64,000 bases of DNA, taken from an uncultured Ruegeria sp. Its GTDB lineage: Bacteria; Pseudomonadota; Alphaproteobacteria; Rhodobacterales; Rhodobacteraceae. This document shows positions 24,934 to 33,992 of the stretch, one piece after another. The notes beneath the pieces were generated by a model, which was not told the origin of the DNA, searched no databases, and saw only the letters and a list, made by a program, of their open reading frames with translations. Each line of letters begins with the position of its first letter. The first letter of the stretch is position 1. Location of the stretch: positions 186,001-250,000 of the forward strand of contig NZ_CANMQQ010000002.1 in the NCBI RefSeq assembly GCF_947500045.1, written 5' to 3'. The translations under genes were made by a program, and so were the position numbers.

Positions 24934-27900
24934 TTATTCCAGTTCGACCAGCAGGTCCTTAGCGTCAATCTGACCGCCTGGCTGGACATGGACGGCCTTA
25001 ACCACCGCGTCACGCTCGGCATGGATGCCGGTTTCCATCTTCATCGCCTCGATGGTCAACAGCAGATCGCCTTCCTTAACCTCCTGGCCAGCGACTGCGG
25101 CTACGGTTGCAACAACACCTGGCATTGGCGCGCCGATATGGTTCGGGTTGCCCACCTCGGCTTTGGGGCGTTGCGCTGTCGTGGCCTTCACCAACCGGTT
25201 CGGTACCCGGATCACGCGCGGCTGGCCGTTGAGTTCAAAGAACACTTTGACCTCGCCTTTTTCATCGGTCTCACTCATGGCCTGACAGCGGATTTCCAGG
25301 GTCTTGCCGGGGTCGATCTCGGCCGTGATCTCTTCGCCCGGCTCCATACCGTAGAAGAATGTGCGCGTAGGCAGGGTGCGAACCGGGCCATAGGTGCGGT
25401 GGCGACCCATGTAATCCAGGAACACCTTGGGATACATCAGGTACCCGTTCAGGTCCTCGTCATCGATTTCTTTGCCATCCAATTGCTTGGACAGATCGGC
25501 GCGGGTGGCCTCCAGATCGACGGCTTCGACACCTTTACCCGGGCGTTCTGTGTTTGGGGCCTCATCTTTGAGAACTTTGTTGATGATCGTATCAGGGAAC
25601 CCGCCCGGAGGCTGACCCAGATTGCCGCGCATCATGTCCACGACCGAGTCGGGAAAGGCCACGTCAGTGCTTGGGTCTTCGACTTGCTCGCGCGTCAGAT
25701 TCTGGCTGACCATCATCAGCGCCATGTCGCCAACGACTTTCGAAGACGGCGTTACCTTGACGATATCACCAAACATCTGGTTCACGTCGGCATACATCTG
25801 AGCGACCTCGTGCCAGCGTTCTTCCAGTCCAAGCGAACGCGCTTGGGCTTTGAGATTGGTGAACTGACCGCCGGGCATCTCGTGCAGATACACCTCGGAC
25901 GCCGGGGCCTGAAGACTGGATTCAAAGGCCGCGTACTGGCCGCGCACCGCCTCAAAATAATCGCTGATCTCGCGGATCGCTTTGATGTCCAGTCCGGTGT
26001 CGCGCTCGGTATGGCGCAGGGCCTCGACCACCGTGCCCAGTGTTGCCTGCGAGGTGTTGCCGCTGAAGCTGTCCATCGCGCAATCCACTGCATCCACACC
26101 GGCCTCGGAAGCCGCCAGAATGGTGGCGCTGGCGATACCGGCTGTGTCATGGGTGTGGAAATGGATTGGCAGACCAACCTCTTCCTTCAGCGCGCGGATC
26201 AGGATACGAGCCGAGGCTGGTTTCAGCAGACCCGCCATATCTTTCAGACCCAGCACATGCGCGCCTGCGTCGCGCAGCTCTTTCGCCATGCCGACGTAGT
26301 ATTTCAGATCGTACTTCGATCGGTCGGGGTCTAGAATGTCACCGGTATAGCAGACGGTGCCTTCACAGATTTTGCCGTTGTCAATGACGGCATCCATTGC
26401 AACACGCATATTCTCGACCCAGTTGAGTGAATCGAACACGCGGAACACGTCGATACCATTTGCGGCCTGACGTACAAACTCCTGCACCACATTGTCGGGA
26501 TAGTTGGTGTAGCCAACCCCGTTCGCCCCACGCAGCAGCATCTGGGTCATCAGGTTCGGCATCGCTTCGCGCAGGTCGCGCAGACGCTGCCACGGGCACT
26601 CCTGCAGGAAGCGATAGGCTACATCGAAGGTCGCGCCGCCCCAGCATTCCACCGAGAACAACTGCGGCATGTTCGCCGCATAGGTCGGGGCAACCTTGAT
26701 CATGTCGATCGATCGCATCCGCGTTGCCAGCAGCGACTGATGCCCGTCCCGCATAGTGGTGTCGGTGATCAGCAGCTGACGTTGGGCTTTCATCCAGTCG
26801 GCAACGGCCTGCGGGCCCTTCTGCTCCAACAAGTTGCGGGTGCCCATCTGCGGCTCGGCCTTGGGTGCAGGAGGCTTGGCTTCTTTCAGGTCGGCGCGCG
26901 GTTCCGGGCGATCCTTGGTTTCGGGGTGCCCGTTGACCGAGATGTCTGCAATATAGGTCAGAACCTTCGTGCCCCGGTCGCGACGTTTCTTGAACTGGAA
27001 CAGGTCCGGCGTGTCGTCGATGAACTTGGTCGTGTATTCATTCGACAGGAAGATCGGGTGCTTCAGCAGGTTTTCGACAAAGGCTATGTTGGTACTGACG
27101 CCGCGCACGCGGAACTCACGCAGGGCGCGGTCCATCCGGGCAATGGCCTTTTCGGGCGTAGGCGCCCATGCGGTGACCTTGGTCAGCAGCGAGTCGTAAT
27201 ACCGTGTGATCACCCCGCCCGCATACGCGGTGCCGCCATCCAGACGGATGCCCATGCCAGTGGCCGAGCGATAGGCGGTGATGCGGCCATAATCGGGGAT
27301 AAAGTTGTTCAGCGGATCTTCGGTCGTGACCCGTGTCTGCAGGGCGTGACCGTTCAGACGGATATCTTCCTGACTATCTTTACCGGTGGCTTCGGCCAAA
27401 GTTTTGCCTTCGGCGATCAGGATCTGAGCCTGCACGATGTCGATGCCGGTGACTTCTTCGGTGACGGTGTGTTCCACCTGTACCCGGGGGTTGACCTCGA
27501 TAAAGTAAAACTTGCCGGTGTTCATATCCATCAGGAATTCAACCGTACCGGCGCATTCATAGTTTACGTGGGCGCAGATACGGCGCCCCAACTCGCAAAT
27601 CTCGACGCGTTGTTCGTCCGTCAGGTATGGGGCAGGGGCCCGTTCGACGACTTTCTGGTTCCGGCGCTGAACCGAGCAGTCCCGTTCATAGAGGTGATAG
27701 ATCTCACCATGCTTGTCGCCCAAGATCTGCACTTCGACGTGGCGCGCACGGATGATCATCTTCTCCAGATAGCCTTCACCATTGCCGAACGCTGCTTCGG
27801 CCTCACGGCGGCCTTCCAGCACTTTCTCTTCCAGCTCATCCTCGGACAGAATCGGACGCATACCGCGTCCGCCGCCGCCCCAGCTGGCCTTGAGCATAAG

Positions 27901-28371
27901 CGGATATCCGATCTCGGCCGCTTCGGCCTTGATCGCCGCCATGTCATCTCCCAGAACTTCGGTCGCTGGGATAACAGGGACGTCGGCGGCGACCGCCACT
28001 TTCCGGGCGCTTGCCTTATCTCCCAGCGCGCGCATGGTTTCGGCCTTGGGGCCGATGAACGTGATACCGTTCTGAACGCAGGCATCTACAAAATCCGGGT
28101 TCTCGGACAGAAGGCCATAGCCCGGGTGGATCGCGTCCGCGCCGCTTTCCTTGGCAACGCGTATTATTTCATCAATCGACAGATAAGCCGCAACCGGCCC
28201 CATCCCTTCACCAATGCGATAAGCCTCATCCGCCTTGAAACGATGCAGGCCTAATTTGTCTTCCTCGGCAAAAACCGCGACGGTGCGCTTACCCATCTCG
28301 TTGGCTGCCCGCATGACGCGGATGGCAATTTCGCCGCGGTTGGCGATCAGGATTTTCTTGAAGTCTGTCAT
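24934..28371 (-). CDS. pyc: Pyruvate carboxylase
   Basis: A 1145-residue single-chain biotin enzyme converting pyruvate, bicarbonate and ATP to oxaloacetate. Order of domains: biotin carboxylase (about 1-455; ATP-grasp loop KASWGGGGRGMRP, ERDCSVQRRNQKVVE), carboxyltransferase (about 530-810; RDGHQSLLATRMR and HFHTHDTAG, metal-binding), PYC regulatory region (to about 1060) and C-terminal biotinyl domain, with the biotin-accepting Lys1111 in E-A-M-K-M-E. Full length for the family, with no breaks seen. It is a monocistronic-looking gene with a 349-bp region upstream. Confidence 0.98.
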   Translation of the reverse strand: MTDFKKILIANRGEIAIRVMRAANEMGKRTVAVFAEEDKLGLHRFKADEAYRIGEGMGPVAAYLSIDEIIRVAKESGADAIHPGYGLLSENPDFVDACVQNGITFIGPKAETMRALGDKASARKVAVAADVPVIPATEVLGDDMAAIKAEAAEIGYPLMLKASWGGGGRGMRPILSEDELEEKVLEGRREAEAAFGNGEGYLEKMIIRARHVEVQILGDKHGEIYHLYERDCSVQRRNQKVVERAPAPYLTDEQRVEICELGRRICAHVNYECAGTVEFLMDMNTGKFYFIEVNPRVQVEHTVTEEVTGIDIVQAQILIAEGKTLAEATGKDSQEDIRLNGHALQTRVTTEDPLNNFIPDYGRITAYRSATGMGIRLDGGTAYAGGVITRYYDSLLTKVTAWAPTPEKAIARMDRALREFRVRGVSTNIAFVENLLKHPIFLSNEYTTKFIDDTPDLFQFKKRRDRGTKVLTYIADISVNGHPETKDRPEPRADLKEAKPPAPKAEPQMGTRNLLEQKGPQAVADWMKAQRQLLITDTTMRDGHQSLLATRMRSIDMIKVAPTYAANMPQLFSVECWGGATFDVAYRFLQECPWQRLRDLREAMPNLMTQMLLRGANGVGYTNYPDNVVQEFVRQAANGIDVFRVFDSLNWVENMRVAMDAVIDNGKICEGTVCYTGDILDPDRSKYDLKYYVGMAKELRDAGAHVLGLKDMAGLLKPASARILIRALKEEVGLPIHFHTHDTAGIASATILAASEAGVDAVDCAMDSFSGNTSQATLGTVVEALRHTERDTGLDIKAIREISDYFEAVRGQYAAFESSLQAPASEVYLHEMPGGQFTNLKAQARSLGLEERWHEVAQMYADVNQMFGDIVKVTPSSKVVGDMALMMVSQNLTREQVEDPSTDVAFPDSVVDMMRGNLGQPPGGFPDTIINKVLKDEAPNTERPGKGVEAVDLEATRADLSKQLDGKEIDDEDLNGYLMYPKVFLDYMGRHRTYGPVRTLPTRTFFYGMEPGEEITAEIDPGKTLEIRCQAMSETDEKGEVKVFFELNGQPRVIRVPNRLVKATTAQRPKAEVGNPNHIGAPMPGVVATVAAVAGQEVKEGDLLLTIEAMKMETGIHAERDAVVKAVHVQPGGQIDAKDLLVELE

Positions 28372-28720
28372 TTCAGGTCCCGGTCATTACTTGGTGTGGC
28401 CTTGTGAATAGGCGGACAATGCGACCACGTACACATGTAGTTCCGGGTAGAGCCAGCATGTTAACGCTCTCAAGCGCAGCTCATCGCCACTTTTCCGCGC
28501 ACATGCTGCATCGCAGCATCAATTGCTGTATCTATGTTGCAATTTTTTTATGCACCACGCGGCTGATGTTTTGAAAATCACCGCATGAACCAGCTTTGAT
28601 CGGCCTGATTCGGAGTTATTGGAAACTCGAAGCATCCAAGCCATCGATAACCTGTCGGCGTTCCTTTCGGATAAGATCACCTATCGCAAGACACCAAGAC
28701 GCTGGGATCTGAGTTGGGGT
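28372..28720. other. Non-coding region upstream of pyc
   Basis: 349 bp between the end of the GAF-GGDEF gene and the pyc start, both on the minus strand. It should hold the pyc promoter. I see no tRNA, no convincing ORF and no clear terminator. The only notable structure is the AATTGC/GCAATT inverted repeat at 28521-28544. Confidence 0.6.
28521..28544. promoter_or_regulatory. Possible operator upstream of pyc
   Basis: AATTGC (28521-28526) and GCAATT (28539-28544) form an inverted repeat with a 12-nt spacer, about 150 bp before the pyc start, next to a T-run. Its TTGC/GCAA core resembles sites of short-chain fatty acid regulators of the ScfR/RamB type, but this is only a resemblance. Confidence 0.25.
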
Positions 28721-30484
28721 TCAGGACGCTGCCGCCTTCTTTCGGTCGACAATGCCCGAGGCGGCATTGCCAGTTTTTCCGACCTGCACTTGATTCCGGC
28801 CCTTGTCCTTTGCGGCATAAAGCGCGTCGTCGGCCACGCGCATCAAATCCTGTGGCATCACGCCATGTGTCGGATAATGTGCAACCCCAACCGAGATCGT
28901 GATGCGCGGTAACGATTTCTCACCGTACCGGACCGAGATTGCCTCGACCGCCTGTCGCAGCTGTTCAGCCCGTGTCATGGCCTCGTCCGGGGTGTTGTCT
29001 GGCAGGATCAGCGTGAATTCTTCGCCACCGATCCGGCAGGCGATTTCATCACGATCACATCCTTGTTCAAGGGCCGCCCCCACTGCGCGCAACACCATGT
29101 CGCCTGCGTCATGCCCATGGGTGTCGTTGAACTTCTTGAAATGATCCACATCTACTGCGATCAGGCTTAACGGCGCGCCGGTCTGCTGGCTGCGGCCGAT
29201 GGATTTGCGCAGTGTTTCGGTCATGTGGCGACGGTTGAATAGTCCGGTCAGCGGGTCGCGGACGGACTGGTCATGCAACTGATCCCGCATCCTGACGTTT
29301 GCGATGGCCATGCTGATCTGTTCCGCACAGAGCTGCGCCAGTTTCTTACTGTCGTGAAAGGCGTCATTTCTGCCCTCATGCGCACGCAGATGCAGCAATC
29401 CCACCGTCTCGCCATGGGCAAGAATGGGAAAGCAGAAATATGGCCGCCCGTCATGCGGTTCGGCATGTTCGCAAACGAAATCGATCTCGGATGCACCAAA
29501 TTCATAGGTTCTGCCGCGCCGTAGGCCCCAGCAGCCCTCGGGGTGGATATGCGCCTTGTGCGAGCCACCATTCCAACTGGCACACCCGTCCAGAACATCG
29601 CGTGAGTTGGAATAGACATACACGCTGCCCTCGGCCTCGGGCAGAATATGGGTCATAAAGCGCGATACCATGTCAAAAAGCTCATCGAGCGAGCGGCTGG
29701 ATTGCAGCCACTCGTTCAGTTCACCCAACAGCCGGACCTCGCGTGCCAGACGCAACTGATCGTCCATCAACTCACGTTCCTTGGCCGCGCGCACCCTTAA
29801 ATCACGCACCTGCCGACGATTGGAGCGGTAAATCACCAAAATCACCACTGTCAACGCCAGCAAGGCCACGCCGCATAGCACAGCCAATGACCACCGGACG
29901 CGCGTGATGAACAAATCCCGCTGCTGCGTGATGTCCGAATAGAACTCGATCGCGCCCAGAAACTGCCCGTCCTTGATAACGGGCGTATAAATCTCGGCGA
30001 CGTGGCAGGTTTTCTTGCCGGACCCGGCCATCAATTCGTGATTCAATCCGCTGACCTCGGCAATGGGCTTTTCCTCATGTTTGTAAAAGGATCCGCCGGT
30101 TGCGAGGATCTCCTGAAAGTAAGGCTTTGAGTTCAGTGACCCGATATCCGCCGAGCGCGTTGACCAGAACACACGACCTTCGCTATCAAACAGTTTGAAG
30201 CGGTAAATATCCGATGTTTCGGGCAGAAGCTCTAAAAACTCTTGATCGTGTTCATCCAGGATGCCGCGTTTGAACGTGGCCTCGACATCATGCAGATGCG
30301 AGGAAACTTGCTGATTTAACTGTGCCGCGCGGTGTCGCAGATCCGATTCCAGCATGCGGTCGACCACTGGGGCGGGAATTGCGTATATCCCCCAGCCAGC
30401 CAGCGCCGTCAGCACGATTAGCATTAGCGAAATGCCTGCAACCTTCAGGCCAGAGGTCCGGCCCGTTTTGTCTATCTGTTTCAT
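28721..30484 (-). CDS. Membrane diguanylate cyclase with periplasmic sensor, GAF and GGDEF domains
   Basis: A 587-residue protein. A transmembrane helix (about residues 14-36), a periplasmic sensor region (about 40-200), a second transmembrane helix (about 207-230), a coiled-coil stretch (about 233-270), a GAF-like domain (about 275-410) with several Cys/His residues (PEGCWGLRRG, FVCEHAEPHDG), and a GGDEF domain (about 420-575) with R-I-G-G-E-E-F. The inhibitory RxxD is not at the usual position before GGEEF. The ATG at 30484 has GGGAG 8 nt upstream; an ORF extension of 49 residues is unlikely. It is divergent from uvrD. Confidence 0.93.
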   Translation of the reverse strand: MKQIDKTGRTSGLKVAGISLMLIVLTALAGWGIYAIPAPVVDRMLESDLRHRAAQLNQQVSSHLHDVEATFKRGILDEHDQEFLELLPETSDIYRFKLFDSEGRVFWSTRSADIGSLNSKPYFQEILATGGSFYKHEEKPIAEVSGLNHELMAGSGKKTCHVAEIYTPVIKDGQFLGAIEFYSDITQQRDLFITRVRWSLAVLCGVALLALTVVILVIYRSNRRQVRDLRVRAAKERELMDDQLRLAREVRLLGELNEWLQSSRSLDELFDMVSRFMTHILPEAEGSVYVYSNSRDVLDGCASWNGGSHKAHIHPEGCWGLRRGRTYEFGASEIDFVCEHAEPHDGRPYFCFPILAHGETVGLLHLRAHEGRNDAFHDSKKLAQLCAEQISMAIANVRMRDQLHDQSVRDPLTGLFNRRHMTETLRKSIGRSQQTGAPLSLIAVDVDHFKKFNDTHGHDAGDMVLRAVGAALEQGCDRDEIACRIGGEEFTLILPDNTPDEAMTRAEQLRQAVEAISVRYGEKSLPRITISVGVAHYPTHGVMPQDLMRVADDALYAAKDKGRNQVQVGKTGNAASGIVDRKKAAAS

Positions 30485-30651
30485 AACCCGCGCTCCCACA
30501 GCAATGTGGTCAGCATCATTGGCAAGGTTTGACAACGGGTTAATGGCAGCGGGTCTTTGTTTAGAATTGAGTGGAAAGCACTGCAAATTTCTTGTGAACA
30601 AGCCGTGAACAAACCCTTTCCCTTCGTACACATCCGGCGTAGTTTGGAGCT

Positions 30652-33048
30652 ATGAGCAGTTTTGACGAAATGGACGCCTTCGAAGGCGCATCGCTGTCGG
30701 CGCGGGCGATGCCTGCGACCTCGGCAGAGTACCTCAACGATCTCAACCCGGCGCAGCGCGAAGCGGTTGAACGGCTGGACGGTCCGGTGCTGATGTTGGC
30801 GGGTGCGGGAACGGGCAAGACCAAGGCGCTGACCGCGCGGATCACTCACCTGCTCAGGTCCCACCGCGTGCGCGAGAATGAAATTCTGGCGGTGACTTTC
30901 ACCAACAAGGCCGCGCGCGAGATGAAGGTGCGGGTCGGGCGTATGCTGGGTCGACCCGCCGAGGGGATGCCCTGGCTGGGTACATTTCACGCGATCTGCG
31001 TCAAGCTGTTGCGTCGCCATGCGGAACTGGTCGGGTTGAAGTCAAACTTCACTATTCTGGATACAGATGATCAGAAACGTTTGCTCAAACAGCTAACTCA
31101 GGCCGCAAACATTGATGACAAACGCTGGCCCGCGCGGATGCTGGCCGGGATTATTGATGACTGGAAAAACCGCGCGCTGACGCCCGACAAAGTGCCTGCT
31201 GCTGACGCGGGGGCTTATAATCATAAGGGTATTGAACTTTACGCCCAGTACCAGACCCGTCTGCGCGAGCTGAACGCGGTAGATTTCGGAGACCTGCTGC
31301 TGCACATGGTCACGATTTTTCAGACCCACCCGGATGTATTGGAACAATACCAGCGTTGGTTCCGCTACATCCTTGTGGACGAGTATCAGGATACCAATGT
31401 CGCCCAGTACCTCTGGCTGCGGCTGCTGGCTGCTAGACACAAGAACATCTGCTGCGTCGGCGATGATGATCAGTCGATCTATGGCTGGCGTGGGGCCGAG
31501 GTCGGTAACATTCTGCGGTTCGAAAAGGATTTCCCCGGCGCATTCGTGGTGCGGCTGGAACAGAACTACCGCTCAACCCCGCATATTCTGGCTGCTGCCT
31601 CCAACGTCATTCGTGGCAACGAGAGCCGTTTGGGCAAAGAGCTTTGGACTGATCGGGAAGAGGGCGAGAAGGTTCGCCTGATTGGCCATTGGGATGGCGA
31701 GGAAGAGGCGCGCTGGATCGGAGAGGAGATCGACGCGATGCAGGGCGGTACACGCGGCGCGCGGCCGATGAACCTCGACGAGATGGCCATTCTTGTGCGC
31801 GCTTCGCACCAGATGCGGGCGTTTGAGGATCGGTTTCTGACCATTGGCCTGCCCTACAGGGTCATCGGAGGCCCTCGGTTCTATGAGCGGATGGAGATTC
31901 GCGATGCCATGGCCTATTTCCGGCTGGTGGTCAGCCCCGAGGACGATCTGGCGTTTGAGCGGATCGTGAACACACCCAAACGCGGCCTTGGCGACAAGGC
32001 GCAGCAGACAATTCAAGTGGTGGCGCGTGAGAACGGGGTGTCTCTGGTCCAAGGGGCAAGGATCGCCGTCGACAACGGTTTGATCAAGGGCAAGGGCAGC
32101 AAGGCGCTGCGCGAACTGATCGACGGGCTGGCGCGGTGGAACGCGATGACGCGCGGGCCTCGGATCGAAGTGGATGATGACACAGTGATCGATGATGGCG
32201 TATCGCCGATCCGTTATGGCGCGCCCGAGCATACACATATCGAGCTGGCGCAGATCATCCTCGACGAATCCGGCTATACCGACCATTGGCAGAACGAGAA
32301 GACACCCGAGGCGCCGGGACGGCTGGAAAACCTTAAGGAACTGGTCAACCAGTTGGACAATTTCGAGAACCTGCAGGGGTTTTTGGAGCATGTCAGCCTG
32401 GTGATGGACAATGAGCAGGATAGCGACGGGGCCAAGGTTTCGATCATGACCCTGCACGCGGCCAAGGGATTGGAATTTCCTGCCGTATTCCTACCGGGGT
32501 GGGAGGATGGGTTATTCCCCTCGCAGCGCTCGATGGACGAAACGGGCCTCAAAGGTCTCGAAGAGGAAAGACGATTGGCCTATGTCGGCATTACCCGCGC
32601 CGAAGAGGTCTGTACGATTTCCTTTGCCGCGAACCGGAGGGTCTTTGGACAGTGGCAGAACTCTATGCCGTCCCGATTTATTGATGAGCTTCCCGAGGAC
32701 CATGTAGAGGTCCTGACGCCTCCGGGGCTCTATGGTGGTGGTCAGCAGAGCGCGGGGATCGAAACCCGTGCGGCCGAGGCGAATGTCTATAACTCTCCGG
32801 GATGGAAGCGGTTACAGGCGCGGCAGGGGCAATATGGCATGTCTCAACCCAAAGAAAGCCGGAACACGGTGATCGATGCCACAGCGGTGGCAAGCTTCAC
32901 GCTGGGCGAACGAGTGTTTCACCAGAAATTCGGCTATGGTGCGGTAATCGGTATTGAGGGTGACAAAGTCGAGGTTGATTTCGACAAGGCGGGGACGAAG
33001 AAAGTGGTTTCGCGCTTTCTGAGCGCTAAGGACGACGTGCCGTTTTGA
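30652..33048 (+). CDS. uvrD: ATP-dependent DNA helicase UvrD/PcrA
   Basis: A 798-residue SF1A helicase. Motifs: Q-motif LNPAQREAV (31-39), Walker A GAGTGKT (51-57), Ia TFTNKAAREM (82-91), II DEYQD (about 243-247), III GDDDQSIYGWRG, IV RLEQNYRS, V TLHAAKGLEFPAVFLPG, VI EERRLAYVGITRAE. A C-terminal Tudor-like tail (GERVFHQKFGYGAVIGIEGDKVEVDFDKAG) is present, as in PcrA-type proteins that contact RNA polymerase. It acts in nucleotide excision and mismatch repair. Convergent with DUF1330. Confidence 0.97.
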   Translation: MSSFDEMDAFEGASLSARAMPATSAEYLNDLNPAQREAVERLDGPVLMLAGAGTGKTKALTARITHLLRSHRVRENEILAVTFTNKAAREMKVRVGRMLGRPAEGMPWLGTFHAICVKLLRRHAELVGLKSNFTILDTDDQKRLLKQLTQAANIDDKRWPARMLAGIIDDWKNRALTPDKVPAADAGAYNHKGIELYAQYQTRLRELNAVDFGDLLLHMVTIFQTHPDVLEQYQRWFRYILVDEYQDTNVAQYLWLRLLAARHKNICCVGDDDQSIYGWRGAEVGNILRFEKDFPGAFVVRLEQNYRSTPHILAAASNVIRGNESRLGKELWTDREEGEKVRLIGHWDGEEEARWIGEEIDAMQGGTRGARPMNLDEMAILVRASHQMRAFEDRFLTIGLPYRVIGGPRFYERMEIRDAMAYFRLVVSPEDDLAFERIVNTPKRGLGDKAQQTIQVVARENGVSLVQGARIAVDNGLIKGKGSKALRELIDGLARWNAMTRGPRIEVDDDTVIDDGVSPIRYGAPEHTHIELAQIILDESGYTDHWQNEKTPEAPGRLENLKELVNQLDNFENLQGFLEHVSLVMDNEQDSDGAKVSIMTLHAAKGLEFPAVFLPGWEDGLFPSQRSMDETGLKGLEEERRLAYVGITRAEEVCTISFAANRRVFGQWQNSMPSRFIDELPEDHVEVLTPPGLYGGGQQSAGIETRAAEANVYNSPGWKRLQARQGQYGMSQPKESRNTVIDATAVASFTLGERVFHQKFGYGAVIGIEGDKVEVDFDKAGTKKVVSRFLSAKDDVPF

Positions 33049-33051
33049 AGC

Positions 33052-33342
33052 TTACAACCCTTCGACCAGCACAAGATTCGCCGTCGCCGTTTTTTGCCTG
33101 ATCCTGGCCAGTTCAAGATAGTCTGGGTCGTCTTTCCAGGCCTTTGCGGCAGCCATGTCCGGGAACTCCATCAAGACGATACCGTCTTCTGCCCAACTGC
33201 CTTCGACGATCTCGACGGGTTTTGAGGAAATGGTCAATAGGCGCCCGCCATGCCGGTCAAAGATCGGCATGAAGCCTTCGAGGTATTTCTGATAGCCCTC
33301 GGGGTCATGAATGGAAATCTGGGCGATGAAATTGGCGGCCAT
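33052..33342 (-). CDS. DUF1330 domain-containing protein
   Basis: A 96-residue ferredoxin-like alpha/beta protein matching DUF1330: FIAQISIHDPEGYQKYLEGF at the start, EGSWAEDGIVLMEFPDMAAAKAWKDDPDY in the second half. Family members are of unknown function. Its stop lies 3 bp from the uvrD stop. The CcsR-type RNA array ends just upstream of its start, so the array could run into it if the terminator is passed. Confidence 0.93.
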   Translation of the reverse strand: MAANFIAQISIHDPEGYQKYLEGFMPIFDRHGGRLLTISSKPVEIVEGSWAEDGIVLMEFPDMAAAKAWKDDPDYLELARIRQKTATANLVLVEGL

Positions 33343-33389
33343 GGGATACTCCTGAAAATAGTTTACGGCCTCAGCTTACATCTTGCGTA

Positions 33390-33480
33390 TCAAAACGAAA
33401 AACGGCGGTTCCCAGGGAGGAGGGAAACCGCCGTTCTTTTCTACATCAGGACAGGGAGGAGGAGAGCCCCGATGTATCCG
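33390..33480 (-). ncRNA. CcsR-type sRNA, third unit (ends in terminator)
   Basis: Two stem-loops on the minus strand, each showing CCTCCTCCC in the loop. Hairpin one (33442-33476) has stem TACATC/GATGTA plus GG/CC. Hairpin two (33401-33435) has a 10-bp stem AACCGCCGTT/AACGGCGGTT extended by 3 bp and is followed by a T-run, so it doubles as the terminator. The layout matches CcsR RNAs of Rhodobacter sphaeroides; exact ends are unknown. Confidence 0.7.
33391..33435 (-). terminator. Terminator of the ccaF1-ccsR transcript
   Basis: On the minus strand the 10-bp GC-rich stem (33401-33410 with 33426-33435) is followed directly by TTTCGTTTTG, giving a run of five T. The loop contains the sixth CCTCCTCCC copy. 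Confidence 0.7.
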
Positions 33481-33506
33481 AACCCGGGTCTGATCCCGGT
33501 ATGAGG

Positions 33507-33588
33507 AAGACGCGGCGACGTCAGGGAGGAGGCGTCGCCGCGCGCTTTCAACATCGAGGCAGGGAGGAGGAGAGCCCCGATGTATCAG
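33507..33588 (-). ncRNA. CcsR-type sRNA, second unit
   Basis: Two hairpins with loop CCTCCTCCC: 33551-33583 (stem ACATCG/CGATGT plus GGC/GCC) and 33511-33542 (perfect 10-bp stem CGCGGCGACG/CGTCGCCGCG). Separated from the other units by linkers that each contain a short GC hairpin without the motif, presumably processing sites. Confidence 0.7.
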
Positions 33589-33611
33589 GTTCCGGCGCTT
33601 AGGGCCGGTAT

Positions 33612-33695
33612 AAGGTGCGGCAACGTCAGGGAGGAGGAGAGACGCTGCCGCAGAAATACAGATCCGAAAGGGAGGAGGACGGACCTGATCTCGGT
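33612..33695 (-). ncRNA. CcsR-type sRNA, first unit
   Basis: Two hairpins with loop CCTCCTCCC: 33660-33691 (stem AGATC/GATCT plus CCG/CGG) and 33616-33652 (stem TGCGGCA/TGCCGCA plus CGTC/GACG). It begins about 15 nt after the DUF1127 stop, so it is probably released by cleavage of the shared transcript. Confidence 0.7.
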
Positions 33696-33709
33696 GTTTC
33701 GTGTCGCGC

Positions 33710-33943
33710 TTACTGCGCGGTGTGTTCGACGGTGGCCTGCATGGCAAGCTGGCGGATCATCGAGCGATGCAAGCCAAGATCGGCCAGTTCGCGGTCCGAT
33801 AGCCCCGACAATTGTTTTACGGTCTGGCGGTACAGGCGGTAACGTACGAAACGTGCTACTGCGGCTTCGATCAGGGTGGCGATCCCAAATGAGGGGGTGC
33901 CTTTTAGAGTTGTATGTGCGCTTGCTACTGCCATCGTCTTCAT
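33710..33943 (-). CDS. ccaF1: DUF1127 protein, CcaF1-like small RNA-binding protein
   Basis: A 77-residue protein with the DUF1127 C-terminal domain: Arg/Tyr-rich helix FVRYRLYRQTVKQL, then LSDRELADLGL (48-58) and HRSMIRQLA. The N-terminal half carries a hydrophobic helix (SFGIATLIEAAVARF). In R. sphaeroides the DUF1127 protein CcaF1 is encoded just before the CcsR RNAs, binds RNA and influences their maturation; position and domain match here, so the symbol is given by synteny. The ATG at 33943 is preferred; ORF extension to 34129 is not supported. Likely induced by stress through RpoH-type sigma factors, by analogy. Confidence 0.85.
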   Translation of the reverse strand: MKTMAVASAHTTLKGTPSFGIATLIEAAVARFVRYRLYRQTVKQLSGLSDRELADLGLHRSMIRQLAMQATVEHTAQ

Positions 33944-33992
33944 CCGTTCATTCTTGCTGTCACCGGTGATGTCCGGCGTTTGCTTGAGATTG

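Noticed and set aside
24874..28254. Two long plus-strand ORFs (486 and 504 codons) across pyc
   Set aside because: They lie antisense to an intact pyruvate carboxylase and their products have no recognisable domain. Long antisense ORFs are expected from the codon bias of GC-rich genes.
33415..33678. Six GGGAGGAGG copies on the plus strand as a series of ribosome binding sites or a CRISPR-like repeat
   Set aside because: No ORFs start behind them on the plus strand, spacers are not unique protospacer-like units, and the copies are loops of hairpins on the minus strand.
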